Source: a gamma proteobacterium HIMB55 (GTDB lineage Bacteria; Pseudomonadota; Gammaproteobacteria; Pseudomonadales; Halieaceae). From it: DNA of 64,000 nt. The notes below the pieces were generated by a model. The model saw only the letters and a program-made list of their open reading frames with translations, ran no database searches and had not been told where the DNA came from. The position numbers and the translations under genes are program-made. The stretch lies in NCBI GenBank assembly GCA_000227505.4, contig AGIF02000001.1, forward strand, positions 2,190,035 to 2,254,034, written 5' to 3'. This document shows, piece after piece, positions 43,972 to 55,438 of this stretch. The first letter of the stretch is position 1; each line of letters opens with the position of its first letter.

Positions 43972-46836
43972 ATGTTGATGATTAGAAAACTGATGCTTGC
44001 TCTCGCAACAGTAATGTTCGCTCAGGGCGCCCTTGCTGGATTGCTGATGAAGCCAACGGCCGACCCCGATCTGGTCTATGACGGACAAATCCTTGAAGGC
44101 AATTACGCTGAATCCATCTCCAACCCTGAGGTCTTTCTGGACTTTAAAGCAGGCCAGCGCGTGGCGGACCCGGCACAAATCAGTGCTGCTATTACTGCAT
44201 GGCAGGGACAGTCAGATCGACTGAAAGTTATTGAATATGCCCGCACTCACGAGGGAAGACCGCTGTTTGCTGTTTTCATTTCGTCTCCCGCAAATCTAGC
44301 CAGGCTCGATGAGATTGAAGCGCAGATCACTCGCCTTTCCGATGCGCGAAATATTGGCGATAGCGAAGCCAACACCATCATCAAGGCACTCCCCGCTGTG
44401 GCGTGGATGGCCTACTCGATTCATGGCAACGAGACCTCTGGCGCCGATGCGGCACTGGCGAGCATTTATCACCTCATAGCCAGTACGGACAACGAAGTAA
44501 CGTCGATGCTCGATAATATGATTGTGGTGATCGACCCGATGATGAACCCAGATGGGCGGGCTCGCTTTGCCAAATCACTCGAGCAATATCGTGGCACCGC
44601 CCCCAACGTTGACGATCAGTCTCTTCTCCACACGGGTGACTGGCCTTTTGGTCGCACCAACCACTATTTCTTTGATCTCAACCGCGATTTTTACTTACTC
44701 ACGCAGCCAGAAACTCAGGGTCGTGTCGCGCTCATTAACACATGGCGGCCACAGCTGATCATCGATGGCCACGAGATGGGCGCACAGAGCACCTTCCTAA
44801 TGGGTCCGCCTCGGCAACCTCTCAACGCCAACATTGATAAAGACCTGCAGAAGTGGGCGCGCGTGTTTTCAGAGGAACAGGGTGCTGCCTTTGATGATCG
44901 ATCTTGGCGGTACTTCACCGGTGAGTGGTTCGAGAACTGGTACCCGGGCTATTCAAACTACGCTGAATACCGCGGCAGCATGCACATCCTCTACGAGCAG
45001 TCGCGTATGGCAGAAGATGGCGTGCGTCGCCCCGAGGGCACAGTCCAAACCTACATGGAATCGGTGCACCATCAATTCGTGAGCACCATGGCAAATCTTA
45101 AATCGCTCGCAACGCACTCACAGGCCATGTACCGCGACTACTGGGATGGCAGGAAGTACAACGTCTCATCGAAAAGTGAGTTCGGGAATCGAAGCTATGT
45201 TTTCTTAGCAAATGAAAACCACGGCCGCATGAACGCTCTGGTAGAACGGCTAGAGGCTCAGGGCATCGAGCTCTACACCAATAAAAAGCCCATCACGGTG
45301 GCCGCAGCGACCACGCAACTAGGCGAGGAGGCGAAAAACGTCAAGATACCGGCAGGGAGTCTTATCGTTCCCAATCGCCAACCGGACGCGCCTTTAGTCG
45401 CCGCAATCTTAGAATTTGACGCCGATGTGAAGAAATCGGTACTTGTCGAAGAGCGGCAGCGCACATTGCGCGATGGCTCATCGCTGATGTACGACACCAC
45501 TGCCTGGAACTTCAGCATGATGTACGGCCTCCCCTCCATCACCGTGCCGCAGCACTTGGCCAAAGGTTTATCGCCCTGGACGTCACACCGTGGCAACCAG
45601 TCTATCGATGAGTCCGCACTCGCTTGGGCAGTGAGTGGTGAGGACGATCGCTCTGTCGCTTTTGCAGCGCGCCTTATGGAGCAGGGGATCAACGTCAGAA
45701 TTATCGATAAAGCCACCGTCTTATCAGACCAAGCATTGCCACGCGGCACGGTTATTGTAACGGCGATGGATAATCCAAAGCGTGACGACGTGGTTGCACT
45801 TGTCAGCGCTGAAGCCAAAACGCTCGATGTTGACCTCGTCTCGGTCGGCTCCGGTTATGGAGCGGGTGATTTACCTGACTGGGGTGGCGCGCACTTCAGA
45901 CTACTATCACGTCCACAGGTAGCGATCCTCAGCCAGCAGGGTTTTAGCAGTTACGACGTCGGCTCAAGCTGGTGGGCCATCGACACACACCTCGGTATTC
46001 GCCATAGCCAGATCGATACCGCCTACCTCTCACGTGCAGATTTGAGGCGCTACAACACCATCGTGATGCCAAACGGCTATCGCCCAATGAGCAGCGCCGA
46101 AACAAGCGCACTTAGGGACTGGATCAAGCAAGGCGGCACACTGATCGCACACGACAACAGTGCCGCTCAACTAGCGCGAGATAGCGGTATCGGGCAAGTG
46201 CGGTCTATCGGTGATGCCCTCGACAACGCGCAGGACTACGACATCGCGTTACAGCGCGAGCGTCTCTCAACAAGTGATGCACTCGACACGACCGCCGTAA
46301 GTGCGCATCGCCTCAGTAGCGCCGTCGATTACCCGTGGGATCAGGGTGCCAAGGCCCTCTCTGGCGACGAACTGAAGCGACGAGAGGCGTGGCAGAAACG
46401 CTTCATGCCCTCAGGCGCCATGGTCGCAGGAAAAGTCGATACGCTTCATTGGATGAGCTTTGGAACTGCCGAAACACTGCCTCTCCTCTACGAGAATCAG
46501 CCCGTCCTAATGACAAAAGATCGCCAGCAAGCCGTCGTGCGTGTTGGTGTGCTCCAAGAAGACATTGATGCGGGTGAAGCGCAAACCGTGAATTGGTCCA
46601 CGGTACCTGCGGGCAATGCACTTACGGTGCGAATGAGCGGACTTATTTGGCCAGAAGCGGCTGCACGGATTGCTAACTCAGCCTACGTGACCCGTGAGCG
46701 TGTTGGTAAAGGCCAGGTCATCTTGTTCTCCGGCCAACCCAACTTCCGTGGTTCGACGCGCGGCGTGGGCAGAATCTGGCTCAACGCGCTGGTTTACGGT
46801 GCAGGTCTTGGCACCTCGCCCAAAGTTACCCTTTGA
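43972..46836 (+). CDS. Secreted M14-family zinc carboxypeptidase, second copy
   Basis: A 954-residue protein with signal peptide MLMIRKLMLALATVMFAQGA (cleavage near ALA-G). Zinc ligands are His151 and Glu154 (SIHGNETSG) and His267 (IIDGHEMG); the catalytic Glu is probably in LYEQSRMA. The C-terminal half has an amidotransferase-like region (YNTIVMPNGYRPMSS) and ends in a beta domain. It shares the layout and phrases such as PANLARLDEI with the gene at 14438-17029, so the two are paralogues. It should trim peptides outside the cytoplasm. An in-frame start 33 bases earlier gives a non-signal N-terminus and is rejected. Confidence 0.9.
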   Translation: MLMIRKLMLALATVMFAQGALAGLLMKPTADPDLVYDGQILEGNYAESISNPEVFLDFKAGQRVADPAQISAAITAWQGQSDRLKVIEYARTHEGRPLFAVFISSPANLARLDEIEAQITRLSDARNIGDSEANTIIKALPAVAWMAYSIHGNETSGADAALASIYHLIASTDNEVTSMLDNMIVVIDPMMNPDGRARFAKSLEQYRGTAPNVDDQSLLHTGDWPFGRTNHYFFDLNRDFYLLTQPETQGRVALINTWRPQLIIDGHEMGAQSTFLMGPPRQPLNANIDKDLQKWARVFSEEQGAAFDDRSWRYFTGEWFENWYPGYSNYAEYRGSMHILYEQSRMAEDGVRRPEGTVQTYMESVHHQFVSTMANLKSLATHSQAMYRDYWDGRKYNVSSKSEFGNRSYVFLANENHGRMNALVERLEAQGIELYTNKKPITVAAATTQLGEEAKNVKIPAGSLIVPNRQPDAPLVAAILEFDADVKKSVLVEERQRTLRDGSSLMYDTTAWNFSMMYGLPSITVPQHLAKGLSPWTSHRGNQSIDESALAWAVSGEDDRSVAFAARLMEQGINVRIIDKATVLSDQALPRGTVIVTAMDNPKRDDVVALVSAEAKTLDVDLVSVGSGYGAGDLPDWGGAHFRLLSRPQVAILSQQGFSSYDVGSSWWAIDTHLGIRHSQIDTAYLSRADLRRYNTIVMPNGYRPMSSAETSALRDWIKQGGTLIAHDNSAAQLARDSGIGQVRSIGDALDNAQDYDIALQRERLSTSDALDTTAVSAHRLSSAVDYPWDQGAKALSGDELKRREAWQKRFMPSGAMVAGKVDTLHWMSFGTAETLPLLYENQPVLMTKDRQQAVVRVGVLQEDIDAGEAQTVNWSTVPAGNALTVRMSGLIWPEAAARIANSAYVTRERVGKGQVILFSGQPNFRGSTRGVGRIWLNALVYGAGLGTSPKVTL

Positions 46837-47252
46837 AACAGGTGGCCCCTTAAAGAAGCGCCTCTGAGGAAAAATGGCTCTGCAAAAAATTGCTCATTAG
46901 CGATGGCTCTTCACGAGGCCCCTCCACGAGCATCGCTCGTGTGAGTGTATTCGCTGAGGGTGTCATCCGAACCGCCTTGAGGGTAGACGTACTAGGGAGG
47001 CACTGAGGGAGTACTGAGAAAGTAGTGAGGGAGCAATAAGCAACCTCTATAAGTACCTTGGTAAAGAGCCCCTGCCTCAGTGGGAACTAACGTTGCAATT
47101 TTAGAGCGCTTCCGTAACTCTTTGCGACGTAAAGAACTGCCAAAGCTTAGAGAACCGTTTATGCTCGGTGGCGTGCGCATTTTGGAATGCGCTGAAGAAT
47201 TCATGACTCAACTCACTCATTAACACGACACATCAAAATAAGGAGAAGCGGT
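46837..47252. other. 416-base intergenic region
   Basis: It lies between the M14 peptidase and the SDR gene, both on the plus strand. It contains a possible 47-codon reading frame from GTG at 47080 and, before it, GA-rich partial repeats of the form ACTGAGGGAGTACTGAGAAAGTAGTGAGGG (46999-47030). I see no tRNA-like or terminator hairpin. The SDR promoter presumably lies here. Confidence 0.5.
47080..47223 (+). CDS. Possible small protein of 47 residues, unrecognised
   Basis: An open frame from GTG ends at TAA, 29 bases before the SDR start. The product is basic-acidic and helix-like (NVAILERFRNSLRRKELPKL, then GVRILECAEEFMTQLTH), which looks more like coding sequence than most shadows. However, there is no Shine-Dalgarno and no recognised family. 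It could be a small protein or a gene remnant. Confidence 0.25.
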   Translation: MGTNVAILERFRNSLRRKELPKLREPFMLGGVRILECAEEFMTQLTH

Positions 47253-48032
47253 ATGCCGCGAGTAAATCTAGAAGGAAGCTCTTCCATCGTCACAGGCGGT
47301 GCTTCAGGCATTGGAGAAGCTTGTGCCCGTCAATTGGCTGGGCTCGGCTCCAAAGTCGTCATTGCGGATCTCAACGAAGAGCGTGGCACACAAGTCGCTA
47401 ACGAAATCGGCGGACAATTTGTTAAGTGTGATGTATCAAGCATTGAAGATGCCGACGCTGCCGTTGCTGCAGCCGCTGCGATGGGACCGCTGCGCGCTTG
47501 CGTAAACTCAGCAGGCCTTGGCGCTGCGGGCAGAACGGTCAGCCGCGACGGCGAGCCCTTCCCGCTCGATAAATTCAGCTTTGTTATCAAAGTGAACCTG
47601 ATCGGCACGTTCAACATGCTAAGCCGTGCTGCTGCGCAAATGGCTAAGCAGGAGCCACTCGACGATGACGGTGGTCGCGGTGCGATTGTAAACCTCGCGT
47701 CGGCAGCCGCCTTCGACGGTCAGATAGGCCAGTGCGCCTACTCGGCATCAAAAGCAGGCGTTGTTGGCATGGCACTACCCATTGCGCGAGACCTTGCGGC
47801 AGTGGGTGTGCGTGTGAACACCGTAGCGCCCGGACTCATCGATACGCCGATCTATGGTGAAGGCCCTGAATCAGAAGCGTTCAAGGCACACCTTGGAAAG
47901 TCAGTTTTGTTCCCCAAGCGCCTGGGCTCAGCTGAAGAGCTGGCGTTCTCTGTGATCGACTGCATCACAAACCCTTACATGAACGCGGAAGTCATTCGCC
48001 TCGACGGCGGTATCCGTATGCCGCCAAAGTAA
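47253..48032 (+). CDS. SDR, type-2 3-hydroxyacyl-CoA dehydrogenase-like
   Basis: A 259-residue classical SDR. The cofactor motif TGGASGIG is at residues about 12-19, Asp in VVIADLNEERG indicates NAD preference, and the catalytic Tyr-Lys is in YSASKAG, with LASAAAF holding the Ser. The pattern APGLIDTPIYG and the length match the HSD17B10/3-hydroxyacyl-CoA dehydrogenase type 2 group, which acts in beta-oxidation of fatty or branched acyl-CoA. AAGGAG lies before the ATG and a terminator follows the stop. Confidence 0.88.
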   Translation: MPRVNLEGSSSIVTGGASGIGEACARQLAGLGSKVVIADLNEERGTQVANEIGGQFVKCDVSSIEDADAAVAAAAAMGPLRACVNSAGLGAAGRTVSRDGEPFPLDKFSFVIKVNLIGTFNMLSRAAAQMAKQEPLDDDGGRGAIVNLASAAAFDGQIGQCAYSASKAGVVGMALPIARDLAAVGVRVNTVAPGLIDTPIYGEGPESEAFKAHLGKSVLFPKRLGSAEELAFSVIDCITNPYMNAEVIRLDGGIRMPPK

Positions 48033-48075
48033 GCATACGAGCTTAAAGGCATTCGGGGGAACTGACTCCCTTTAT

Positions 48076-48112
48076 AAAAAAGCCCTCAACCGAATTTGGT
48101 GAGGGCTTTTTT
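48076..48112. terminator. Bidirectional intrinsic terminator
   Basis: The stem AGCCCTCA-CC pairs with GG-TGAGGGCT, with one bulged A and loop GAATTT. It is flanked by A5 on the left and T6 on the right. It lies between the plus-strand SDR and the minus-strand lipoprotein gene and can serve both. Confidence 0.88.
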
Positions 48113-48188
48113 GTTCTTAGCACGTTAGAAACGTCATGTAGCGAGGGTGCCTGTGGGGTGAGCCCCGGGAATTTCGATTAATCCAGCC

Positions 48189-50074
<1,886 letters not shown>

Positions 50075-50078
<4 letters not shown>

Positions 50079-50932
50079 TTCTGTTTACCTTCTTCAGAAT
50101 TTTTAATGGTGGAGTGCTCAGTGTGATCACTGGCATAGAAGTAGATTCCAACTGAAACCGCCTCGTTTCTCGCGACGTCGTCAGTGGAGGAATATTGGCG
50201 TGCGCGGTTGGTAAGCCACGCATCGTAAGTTTCGAGTAAGGCCTGTGACTGTTCGTCGCTGAAAGCACGAAAGTCCGTTACATCCTCGGCACTCAACTGA
50301 TCAACAGACACCTTCCGCTGAAAAACACGCTGATCTGGAGCAGCGTCCATGTTGTGAGCAATGGTCGTCATTAACTCATTGACATCGGTGCCAAGGATTT
50401 CTAACCGCTCGATAGGTGTTCCCATGGGGATGTAGGCTTCGCTGAGTAACCAAACAGTAGTCCCATCACTCTCAACCGCACCGTTGCGCGTCAAAAGCGC
50501 CAACATGGACGCTGAAGTGACGTCCGATCCGTAGCGCCGGACCAATTCAGAAAACGAGTCTGAATCACCTGTCAGCGATAGTTTTTTAGGGAGGCCCTCG
50601 CTACTGAAATCCGGGTCATTCGACCAACCACTCATCAATTGAGCGGCTCGATTACGCTTTTGCTCCGTCTCTACCAGCGCGGCATCATCACCGTTAGCAA
50701 GTCGGCTTACCTCCTTACGCGACAAGCCGGTGACTGCAGCAACCGCACTGGCTGTGGCTTTCTGCTCTTCACGCTGCAGCTGTTGGTAGGCCTGCTCAAC
50801 AAAGACTGAACGAGCAATTTCCGAGAAGGTTCCGTACGAAAACCCAAAACGAATCATCACACGCACAAGGGGGGTGAGCACCTTCCTTAGTGCCTGGTTC
50901 ATCGCTCGAAGTGTTTGTTCTTGCATTTCCAT
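50075..50932 (-). CDS. DUF6502-family protein, probable DNA-binding partner of the DUF5666 lipoprotein
   Basis: A 285-residue cytoplasmic protein. The N-terminal half reads ALRKVLTPLVRVMIRFGFSY and VFVEQAYQQLQR, then a helix-turn-helix-like VAAVTGLSRKEVSRLAN, the DUF6502 pattern. The C-terminal half is uncharacterised. It overlaps the lipoprotein gene by 4 bases, and such pairing is, as I recall, common. Two palindromes lie directly upstream, the nearer only 2 bases from the ATG, leaving no room for a Shine-Dalgarno. The protein may repress its own operon. That is inferred from position and the putative helix-turn-helix. Confidence 0.82.
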
Positions 50933-50934
50933 AT

Positions 50935-50952
50935 TTGGGAATATAATCCCAA
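50935..50952. promoter_or_regulatory. Palindromic operator candidate 1 (TTGGGA-N6-TCCCAA)
   Basis: Perfect inverted repeat TTGGGA-ATATAA-TCCCAA, 2 bases before the DUF6502 start codon. A second copy with the same arms lies 38 bases away centre to centre. Binding here would block translation-start-proximal transcription. Confidence 0.6.
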
Positions 50953-50972
50953 AAATAAAATATTCAAGTTAT

Positions 50973-50990
50973 TTGGGAAAAAAATCCCAA
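50973..50990. promoter_or_regulatory. Palindromic operator candidate 2 (TTGGGA-N6-TCCCAA)
   Basis: Perfect inverted repeat TTGGGA-AAAAAA-TCCCAA, with arms and spacing identical to the copy at 50935-50952. The AT-rich DNA between them could hold the promoter. The pair suggests cooperative binding of a dimeric regulator, most simply the DUF6502 protein itself. Confidence 0.6.
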
Positions 50991-51257
50991 TTTTTAAAAC
51001 GACCGCAAAAATGACCAGAAAAAAAACCGCCTTTCGATCTAGAGTATTCAGCCATTCACCGCTGGGGCTCGTACTAGAGGGGGTATTTGACGCAAAAAGT
51101 CACAGAATGAGCGGCAAGCTCAATTTAGCGCCGTAATTCATGTTTCACTTGGCGTCATTAAGTAGATGGTGTGTTGACGTCGCCGGCCAGAGCGACAGGA
51201 GCCCCATCGACAACCCGCGTTGTCATATCAGTTATCACTCACACATCGGAGTTCGGG
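50991..51257. other. Intergenic region before malic enzyme
   Basis: Together with the two palindromes this makes a 325-base divergent gap between the DUF6502 and malic enzyme genes. A 41-codon frame starting at 51011 is present but has no Shine-Dalgarno or family resemblance. The upstream in-frame extension of malic enzyme from 51171 also lacks family resemblance. The promoter of the malic enzyme should be here. Confidence 0.5.
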
Positions 51258-53534
51258 ATGGATAAGCCCACGTTTAAAGAGGAATCTCTCAACTATCACA
51301 TTGAGGGAAAGCCGGGGAAGCTAGAGGTAAGAGCAACCACACCTCTTGAGACACAAGCTGACCTTTCAATGGCGTATTCGCCGGGCGTTGCACACGCCTG
51401 TGAGTACATTGTCGAAGATCCATTGAATGCCTCTAAGGTAACTGCCCGCGGCAACCTGGTAGCCGTAATCAGTAACGGTACCGCTGTTTTAGGCCTCGGA
51501 GCCATCGGCGCACTTGCCTCGAAGCCCGTTATGGAAGGTAAAGCAGTGTTGATGAAGAAGTTCTCAGACATCGACACCTTCGATTTAGAAATCGACGAAA
51601 CCGACCCTGAGAAGCTCGTAAACATCATCGCAGCGCTCGAACCCACTTTCGGTGGCATCGTACTCGAGGACATCAAAGCGCCCGAGTGTTTCTACGTAGA
51701 GCGGCAACTGCGTGAGCGGATGAACATCCCCGTCTTCCACGACGATCAGCACGGCACGGCTGTAGTATCGACGGCGGCTGTGATCTCGTGGCTCAAGCTC
51801 ACCGGCAAAAAGATGGAAGAGGTCAAACTCGTTATCTCGGGTGCCGGCTCGGCGAGTATGTCCTGCGCGGATCTGATCGTGAGCCTCGGATTGAAGCGCG
51901 AGAACGTCTTCATGTGTGACAGCAAGGGCCTCATTTACGAGGGTCGGCAGGAGGGCATGAACGAATTTAAAGCCCGCTACGCACGCCAAACTCACAAGCG
52001 CACATTGGCAGAGGCTATGGAAGGCGCAGACATTTTCTTCGGCCTGTCGACCGGCGATTGCGTGACCCAAGACATGGTCAAGCAAATGGCGCCAAATCCA
52101 TTGATTCTCGCTATGGCAAACCCCAATCCTGAGATTCACCCTGACCTTGCCCGCGAGGCACGACCCGACGCGATTATTGGCACTGGGCGATCAGACTTCC
52201 CGAATCAGGTAAACAACGTCCTGTGTTTCCCGTTCCTGTTCCGTGGCGCACTCGACTGCGGCGCGACCACGATTAATGACGAGATGAAAATCGCCTGCGC
52301 CTACGGCCTTGTCGATCTTGCGCAGCAGGAGGCGTCGGAAGAGGTGGCGCTGGCCTATGATGGTCAGTCGCTCAAATTTGGCCCTGACTACATCATTCCA
52401 AAGCCTTTCGATCCGCGCCTTTTCGAGCGGGTCCCCGTGGCGGTCGTCGAGGCTGCGATGAATACCGGTGTTGCCAGTAGACCTATCGAAGACATGGACG
52501 CCTATCGCCGCACGCTGAGCAAGCACGTGAATCGCTCCGGCATGTTCATGCAGCCTGTTATCAACGCGGCGGCCAATAGTGGACTGAAACTGGTTTACTC
52601 GGATGCTGAAAACGAAACAGTCATTCGTGCGGTACAGACGGTGGTCGATGAGGCGATCGCTCGCCCCATTCTCGTGGGACGGCCGACTGCGCTCAACGCA
52701 ATCATTGAAGACCTCGGACTACGCATTCGTCTTGGCGAGGATGTCGACGTTATCAACCCTCGTAGCTATGACAAATACGAAGAGTATTCGCGCGACTATC
52801 ACCAAATCGCGGGTCGAAGCGGCGTCTCAGTAGAACGCAGTAGTGTGCTGCTTCGCACGGACAGCACAGTGATTGCCGCCATGGCGCTTCGAAACGGCGA
52901 TGCGGACGGCATGATCTGCGGAAAGGTCGGTCGTTTTACCGACCACTTCCAGACGCTAAGATCGGTCATTGGTACGCAGGGTACAGATGTTCGCGCATCA
53001 ACGCTCACTACCTTGCTATTCGATGATGGTCCACTATTCCTAACCGACTGCTTCATCGACTTGGATCCAACAGTCGATCAAATTGTCTCCAAGACACTCC
53101 TCGGTATCGAGCAGGTTCGCCAGTTTGGCATCACGCCCAAAGTGGCTCTCCTGTCGCACTCGAACTTTGGTTCTTCTAACGCACCGTCTGCACGCAAGAT
53201 GCGTCAAGCCAGTGAGATTTTGCGTGAACGCCTGCCAGACGTTGAGATCGATGGTGAGATGCATTCACTCACCGCGCTCGACTCGGCATACCGCCAAACT
53301 ATCTTTGATGACAGCCAGCTTAAGGGTAAGGCCAACCTACTCGTCTTCCCCGGGCTCGACGCGGCTAACATCGCACTGGGACTTCTGCGTCAGAAGGCTA
53401 ATGGCCTCCTGATTGGCCCGTATATGTCGGGACTTAAGCGACCCGCACATATCATGGTGAACTCCGCGACACCGCGTGCGATCTTTAACGTGAGTGCGCT
53501 GGCAGCGGCAGAAATTTTAGGCAAACAGAACTAG
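51258..53534 (+). CDS. maeB: NADP-dependent malic enzyme with phosphotransacetylase-like domain
   Basis: A 758-residue two-domain protein. Residues about 1-420 form the malic enzyme: [22 protein letters not shown] with metal and substrate residues, and the cofactor motif [14 protein letters not shown]. Residues about 430-758 resemble phosphate acetyltransferase ([31 protein letters not shown]) but serve a regulatory, acetyl-CoA-sensing role in MaeB. It oxidatively decarboxylates malate to pyruvate with NADPH, linking gluconeogenic growth to the TCA cycle. The ATG at 51258 has GGAG nearby. It is monocistronic. Confidence 0.95.
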   Translation: MDKPTFKEESLNYHIEGKPGKLEVRATTPLETQADLSMAYSPGVAHACEYIVEDPLNASKVTARGNLVAVISNGTAVLGLGAIGALASKPVMEGKAVLMKKFSDIDTFDLEIDETDPEKLVNIIAALEPTFGGIVLEDIKAPECFYVERQLRERMNIPVFHDDQHGTAVVSTAAVISWLKLTGKKMEEVKLVISGAGSASMSCADLIVSLGLKRENVFMCDSKGLIYEGRQEGMNEFKARYARQTHKRTLAEAMEGADIFFGLSTGDCVTQDMVKQMAPNPLILAMANPNPEIHPDLAREARPDAIIGTGRSDFPNQVNNVLCFPFLFRGALDCGATTINDEMKIACAYGLVDLAQQEASEEVALAYDGQSLKFGPDYIIPKPFDPRLFERVPVAVVEAAMNTGVASRPIEDMDAYRRTLSKHVNRSGMFMQPVINAAANSGLKLVYSDAENETVIRAVQTVVDEAIARPILVGRPTALNAIIEDLGLRIRLGEDVDVINPRSYDKYEEYSRDYHQIAGRSGVSVERSSVLLRTDSTVIAAMALRNGDADGMICGKVGRFTDHFQTLRSVIGTQGTDVRASTLTTLLFDDGPLFLTDCFIDLDPTVDQIVSKTLLGIEQVRQFGITPKVALLSHSNFGSSNAPSARKMRQASEILRERLPDVEIDGEMHSLTALDSAYRQTIFDDSQLKGKANLLVFPGLDAANIALGLLRQKANGLLIGPYMSGLKRPAHIMVNSATPRAIFNVSALAAAEILGKQN

Positions 53535-53538
53535 CGTC

Positions 53539-53615
53539 AAAGAGCGTTGCCAAAGTGTGAATCTCCCTTCACCCGGATTCATGGGGTGCAGGGAGCCTGA
53601 GCGCTCTTTACTTTT
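53539..53615 (+). terminator. Extended hairpin after malic enzyme, terminator or structured RNA
   Basis: An outer stem AAAGAGCG (53539-53546) pairs with CGCTCTTT (53602-53609). An inner stem CTCCCT-T-CACCC (53563-53574) pairs with GGGTG-C-AGGGAG (53584-53595) across one mismatch. A T-rich stretch (TTTACTTTTT) follows. It starts 4 bases after the maeB stop, so termination is the simplest role, though it is larger than a usual terminator. Confidence 0.6.
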
Positions 53616-53717
53616 TAGAAGCTGTTCTTAAAGAGACCCACCCTGGAATTTTCGCTGAGGTTTTCTCTGTCTAGCTTCTTCCACCGCTGTCTTTCAAGCC
53701 GTGTCTTGCTGAGCCCG

Positions 53718-54098
53718 CTACAGCTCCTCTTGGTCCCGTTGTGCCTCGGCCACATCCAAGTCCGACTCACACTCGTCGACGATGAAGCTCTGTGTTCGAT
53801 CGCGGTCGAACAACTTCTCCTCATCTTCAGATAGCTCAGCCTGTGCAGTCTCGGTCGTCATCTCGCCCATAGCGGACTCCATGGCATGGTAGTTTTCGAA
53901 CCAAACCTCCATCATCACGTCGAATTCAGGATCATCTGCCCCATCACCCGCCAGTATCGGGTAGCGACGAACATAGCGTAACGCGTGAGGAGCCAAATAC
54001 TTTTCACCCAGTTGGCAATGATGATTTTCGTAGTAATCGCGAAACTCGTCCTTGCTCAATCCGGGCTTTTTAAACAGCAACGTCACTACTTTGATCAT
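53718..54098 (-). CDS. EthD-domain protein
   Basis: A 126-residue dimeric alpha/beta-barrel-type protein. The EthD pattern is IKVVTLLFKKPGLSKDEFRD with YYENHHCQLG and the conserved ALRYVRRYP. It carries a roughly 30-residue acidic tail. EthD was named for ether degradation, but most members are of unknown function, often small-molecule-binding or lyase-like. It is on the same strand as the PhyH gene 155 bases upstream. GGGGAAG lies before the ATG. Confidence 0.85.
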   Translation of the reverse strand: MIKVVTLLFKKPGLSKDEFRDYYENHHCQLGEKYLAPHALRYVRRYPILAGDGADDPEFDVMMEVWFENYHAMESAMGEMTTETAQAELSEDEEKLFDRDRTQSFIVDECESDLDVAEAQRDQEEL

Positions 54099-54252
54099 GA
54101 TCTTCGCTTCCCCCTACAGCCAGCTAGCTGGGCGGCTAGTTAACCGCCTACTTTGCTCCTAGTATCCAACTGCGCTTCCAATCGACCGCTCGTTTTTGAA
54201 TATCTATGCCTCGCTTACCGACACCAACTCTGCTCTAGATAACGGCCAGACC

Positions 54253-55143
54253 TTATTTCATGGACTGAGATACCAAGTGGTCAGCGCCCTCGATTTTGCC
54301 AAACTGCTCTGCGCGTTCACTGAACATGTTCTCTGGGCTCACCGATTCATGGCGCACTGTTTCGTCATCGGGATCGGAATAGAACCCCAATACATACCCG
54401 CCCTTCGAGTAACCAATCAGGGCCCGAAGTTCAGGACTCAACCGGCTTGCGTGATGCGGTGGACAGGAGAGGTATTGATTCTCCTCTTGGCGCAGCCAGC
54501 TCAGTGCATAGTGCATAAAGACGCCAGTGCGAACCTCATCATCGGTCAAGTTCGCGCCACCACCGTGAAGCACCGTGCCGTTGTAGCAAAGCACGGAACC
54601 CGGGCCCATTTCCGCATAGGCGATTTCGTGGGGCTCAGGCTGGCGCGCCTTATCCCAATGATGTGAGCCAGGCACGACCTGCGTCGCCCCATTTGCCTTC
54701 GTAAACGGTGTAACCGCCCAAATCGTGCTGAAGAGAGGCTCTACCTTTCGGGGTAAATAGCCGCCCCAGATCCCCCGATCTCGATGCAAGATTTGTGCAC
54801 TCTCACCGGGAGCGATGGCAACGGCAGACGTAAAGTGCAACTGCACATCGTCGCAGTACAGCTTAAGGTATTGCCGCGCAGACGCCAGCATCAACGGGTT
54901 TAAGGCAACATCGCCACACGCCTCTGAGCGTGCGACCAAAGCACCAATACGCTGGGTTTTAAAGCCCGTGAACTCGTCTCGGCAATAAACTTCTTTTGCA
55001 AGATAAGGCGCGAGATCGCCGTTCAGCCGACCGATTTCTGCCTCGCTCAATACGTTGTCCAGAATGACCGCGCCATCACGTTCGATAATCGCAACGATAT
55101 CGTCGGTGCTTGCTGAATTGGGAAGATGCTCGATGGTCGCCAT
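54253..55143 (-). CDS. Phytanoyl-CoA dioxygenase (PhyH) family protein
   Basis: A 296-residue Fe(II)/2-oxoglutarate dioxygenase. The iron triad is His120 and Asp122 (QILHRDRGIWGG) and His193 (TVLHGGGANLT). Arg205 (DDEVRTG) is positioned to bind 2-oxoglutarate. The start at 55143 has GAGAGG 8 bases upstream; the ATG at 55149 is too close to it. Family members hydroxylate acyl-CoA, alkaloid, ectoine-like or phosphonate substrates. The substrate here is unknown; the adjacent VOC, EthD and alpha/beta hydrolase genes suggest degradation of an organic compound. Confidence 0.88.
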   Translation of the reverse strand: MATIEHLPNSASTDDIVAIIERDGAVILDNVLSEAEIGRLNGDLAPYLAKEVYCRDEFTGFKTQRIGALVARSEACGDVALNPLMLASARQYLKLYCDDVQLHFTSAVAIAPGESAQILHRDRGIWGGYLPRKVEPLFSTIWAVTPFTKANGATQVVPGSHHWDKARQPEPHEIAYAEMGPGSVLCYNGTVLHGGGANLTDDEVRTGVFMHYALSWLRQEENQYLSCPPHHASRLSPELRALIGYSKGGYVLGFYSDPDDETVRHESVSPENMFSERAEQFGKIEGADHLVSQSMK

Positions 55144-55438
55144 GGCCATTACCTCTCGCTACTTTTTTTGTCGCTTTATGCCGCTACTTTTTATCATTTT
55201 TATTTCTTGCTACCCGAACATAGTAAATCAATAACAGATTGCGTCCACCGCGCACAGGATCGTAGGCGGCATGCCCCTCTTACGAATGCCCAGCAGGCAT
55301 TCACGCCACGGCAAGACCTGAAAATTGGCAGTATTGATTGCAGCGGATTCTGGGCTCAGACTGCAGCGACCAAATAACCACCAGCACCTCGCTTTGGAGT
55401 TCATGCCCCACAGCGAAGCAACACAGGGGTGAAGTGTT

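Noticed and set aside
50915-51136. 73-codon frame (or 41 codons from 51011) upstream of malic enzyme
   Set aside because: It runs through the palindromes, has no Shine-Dalgarno and no recognised pattern.
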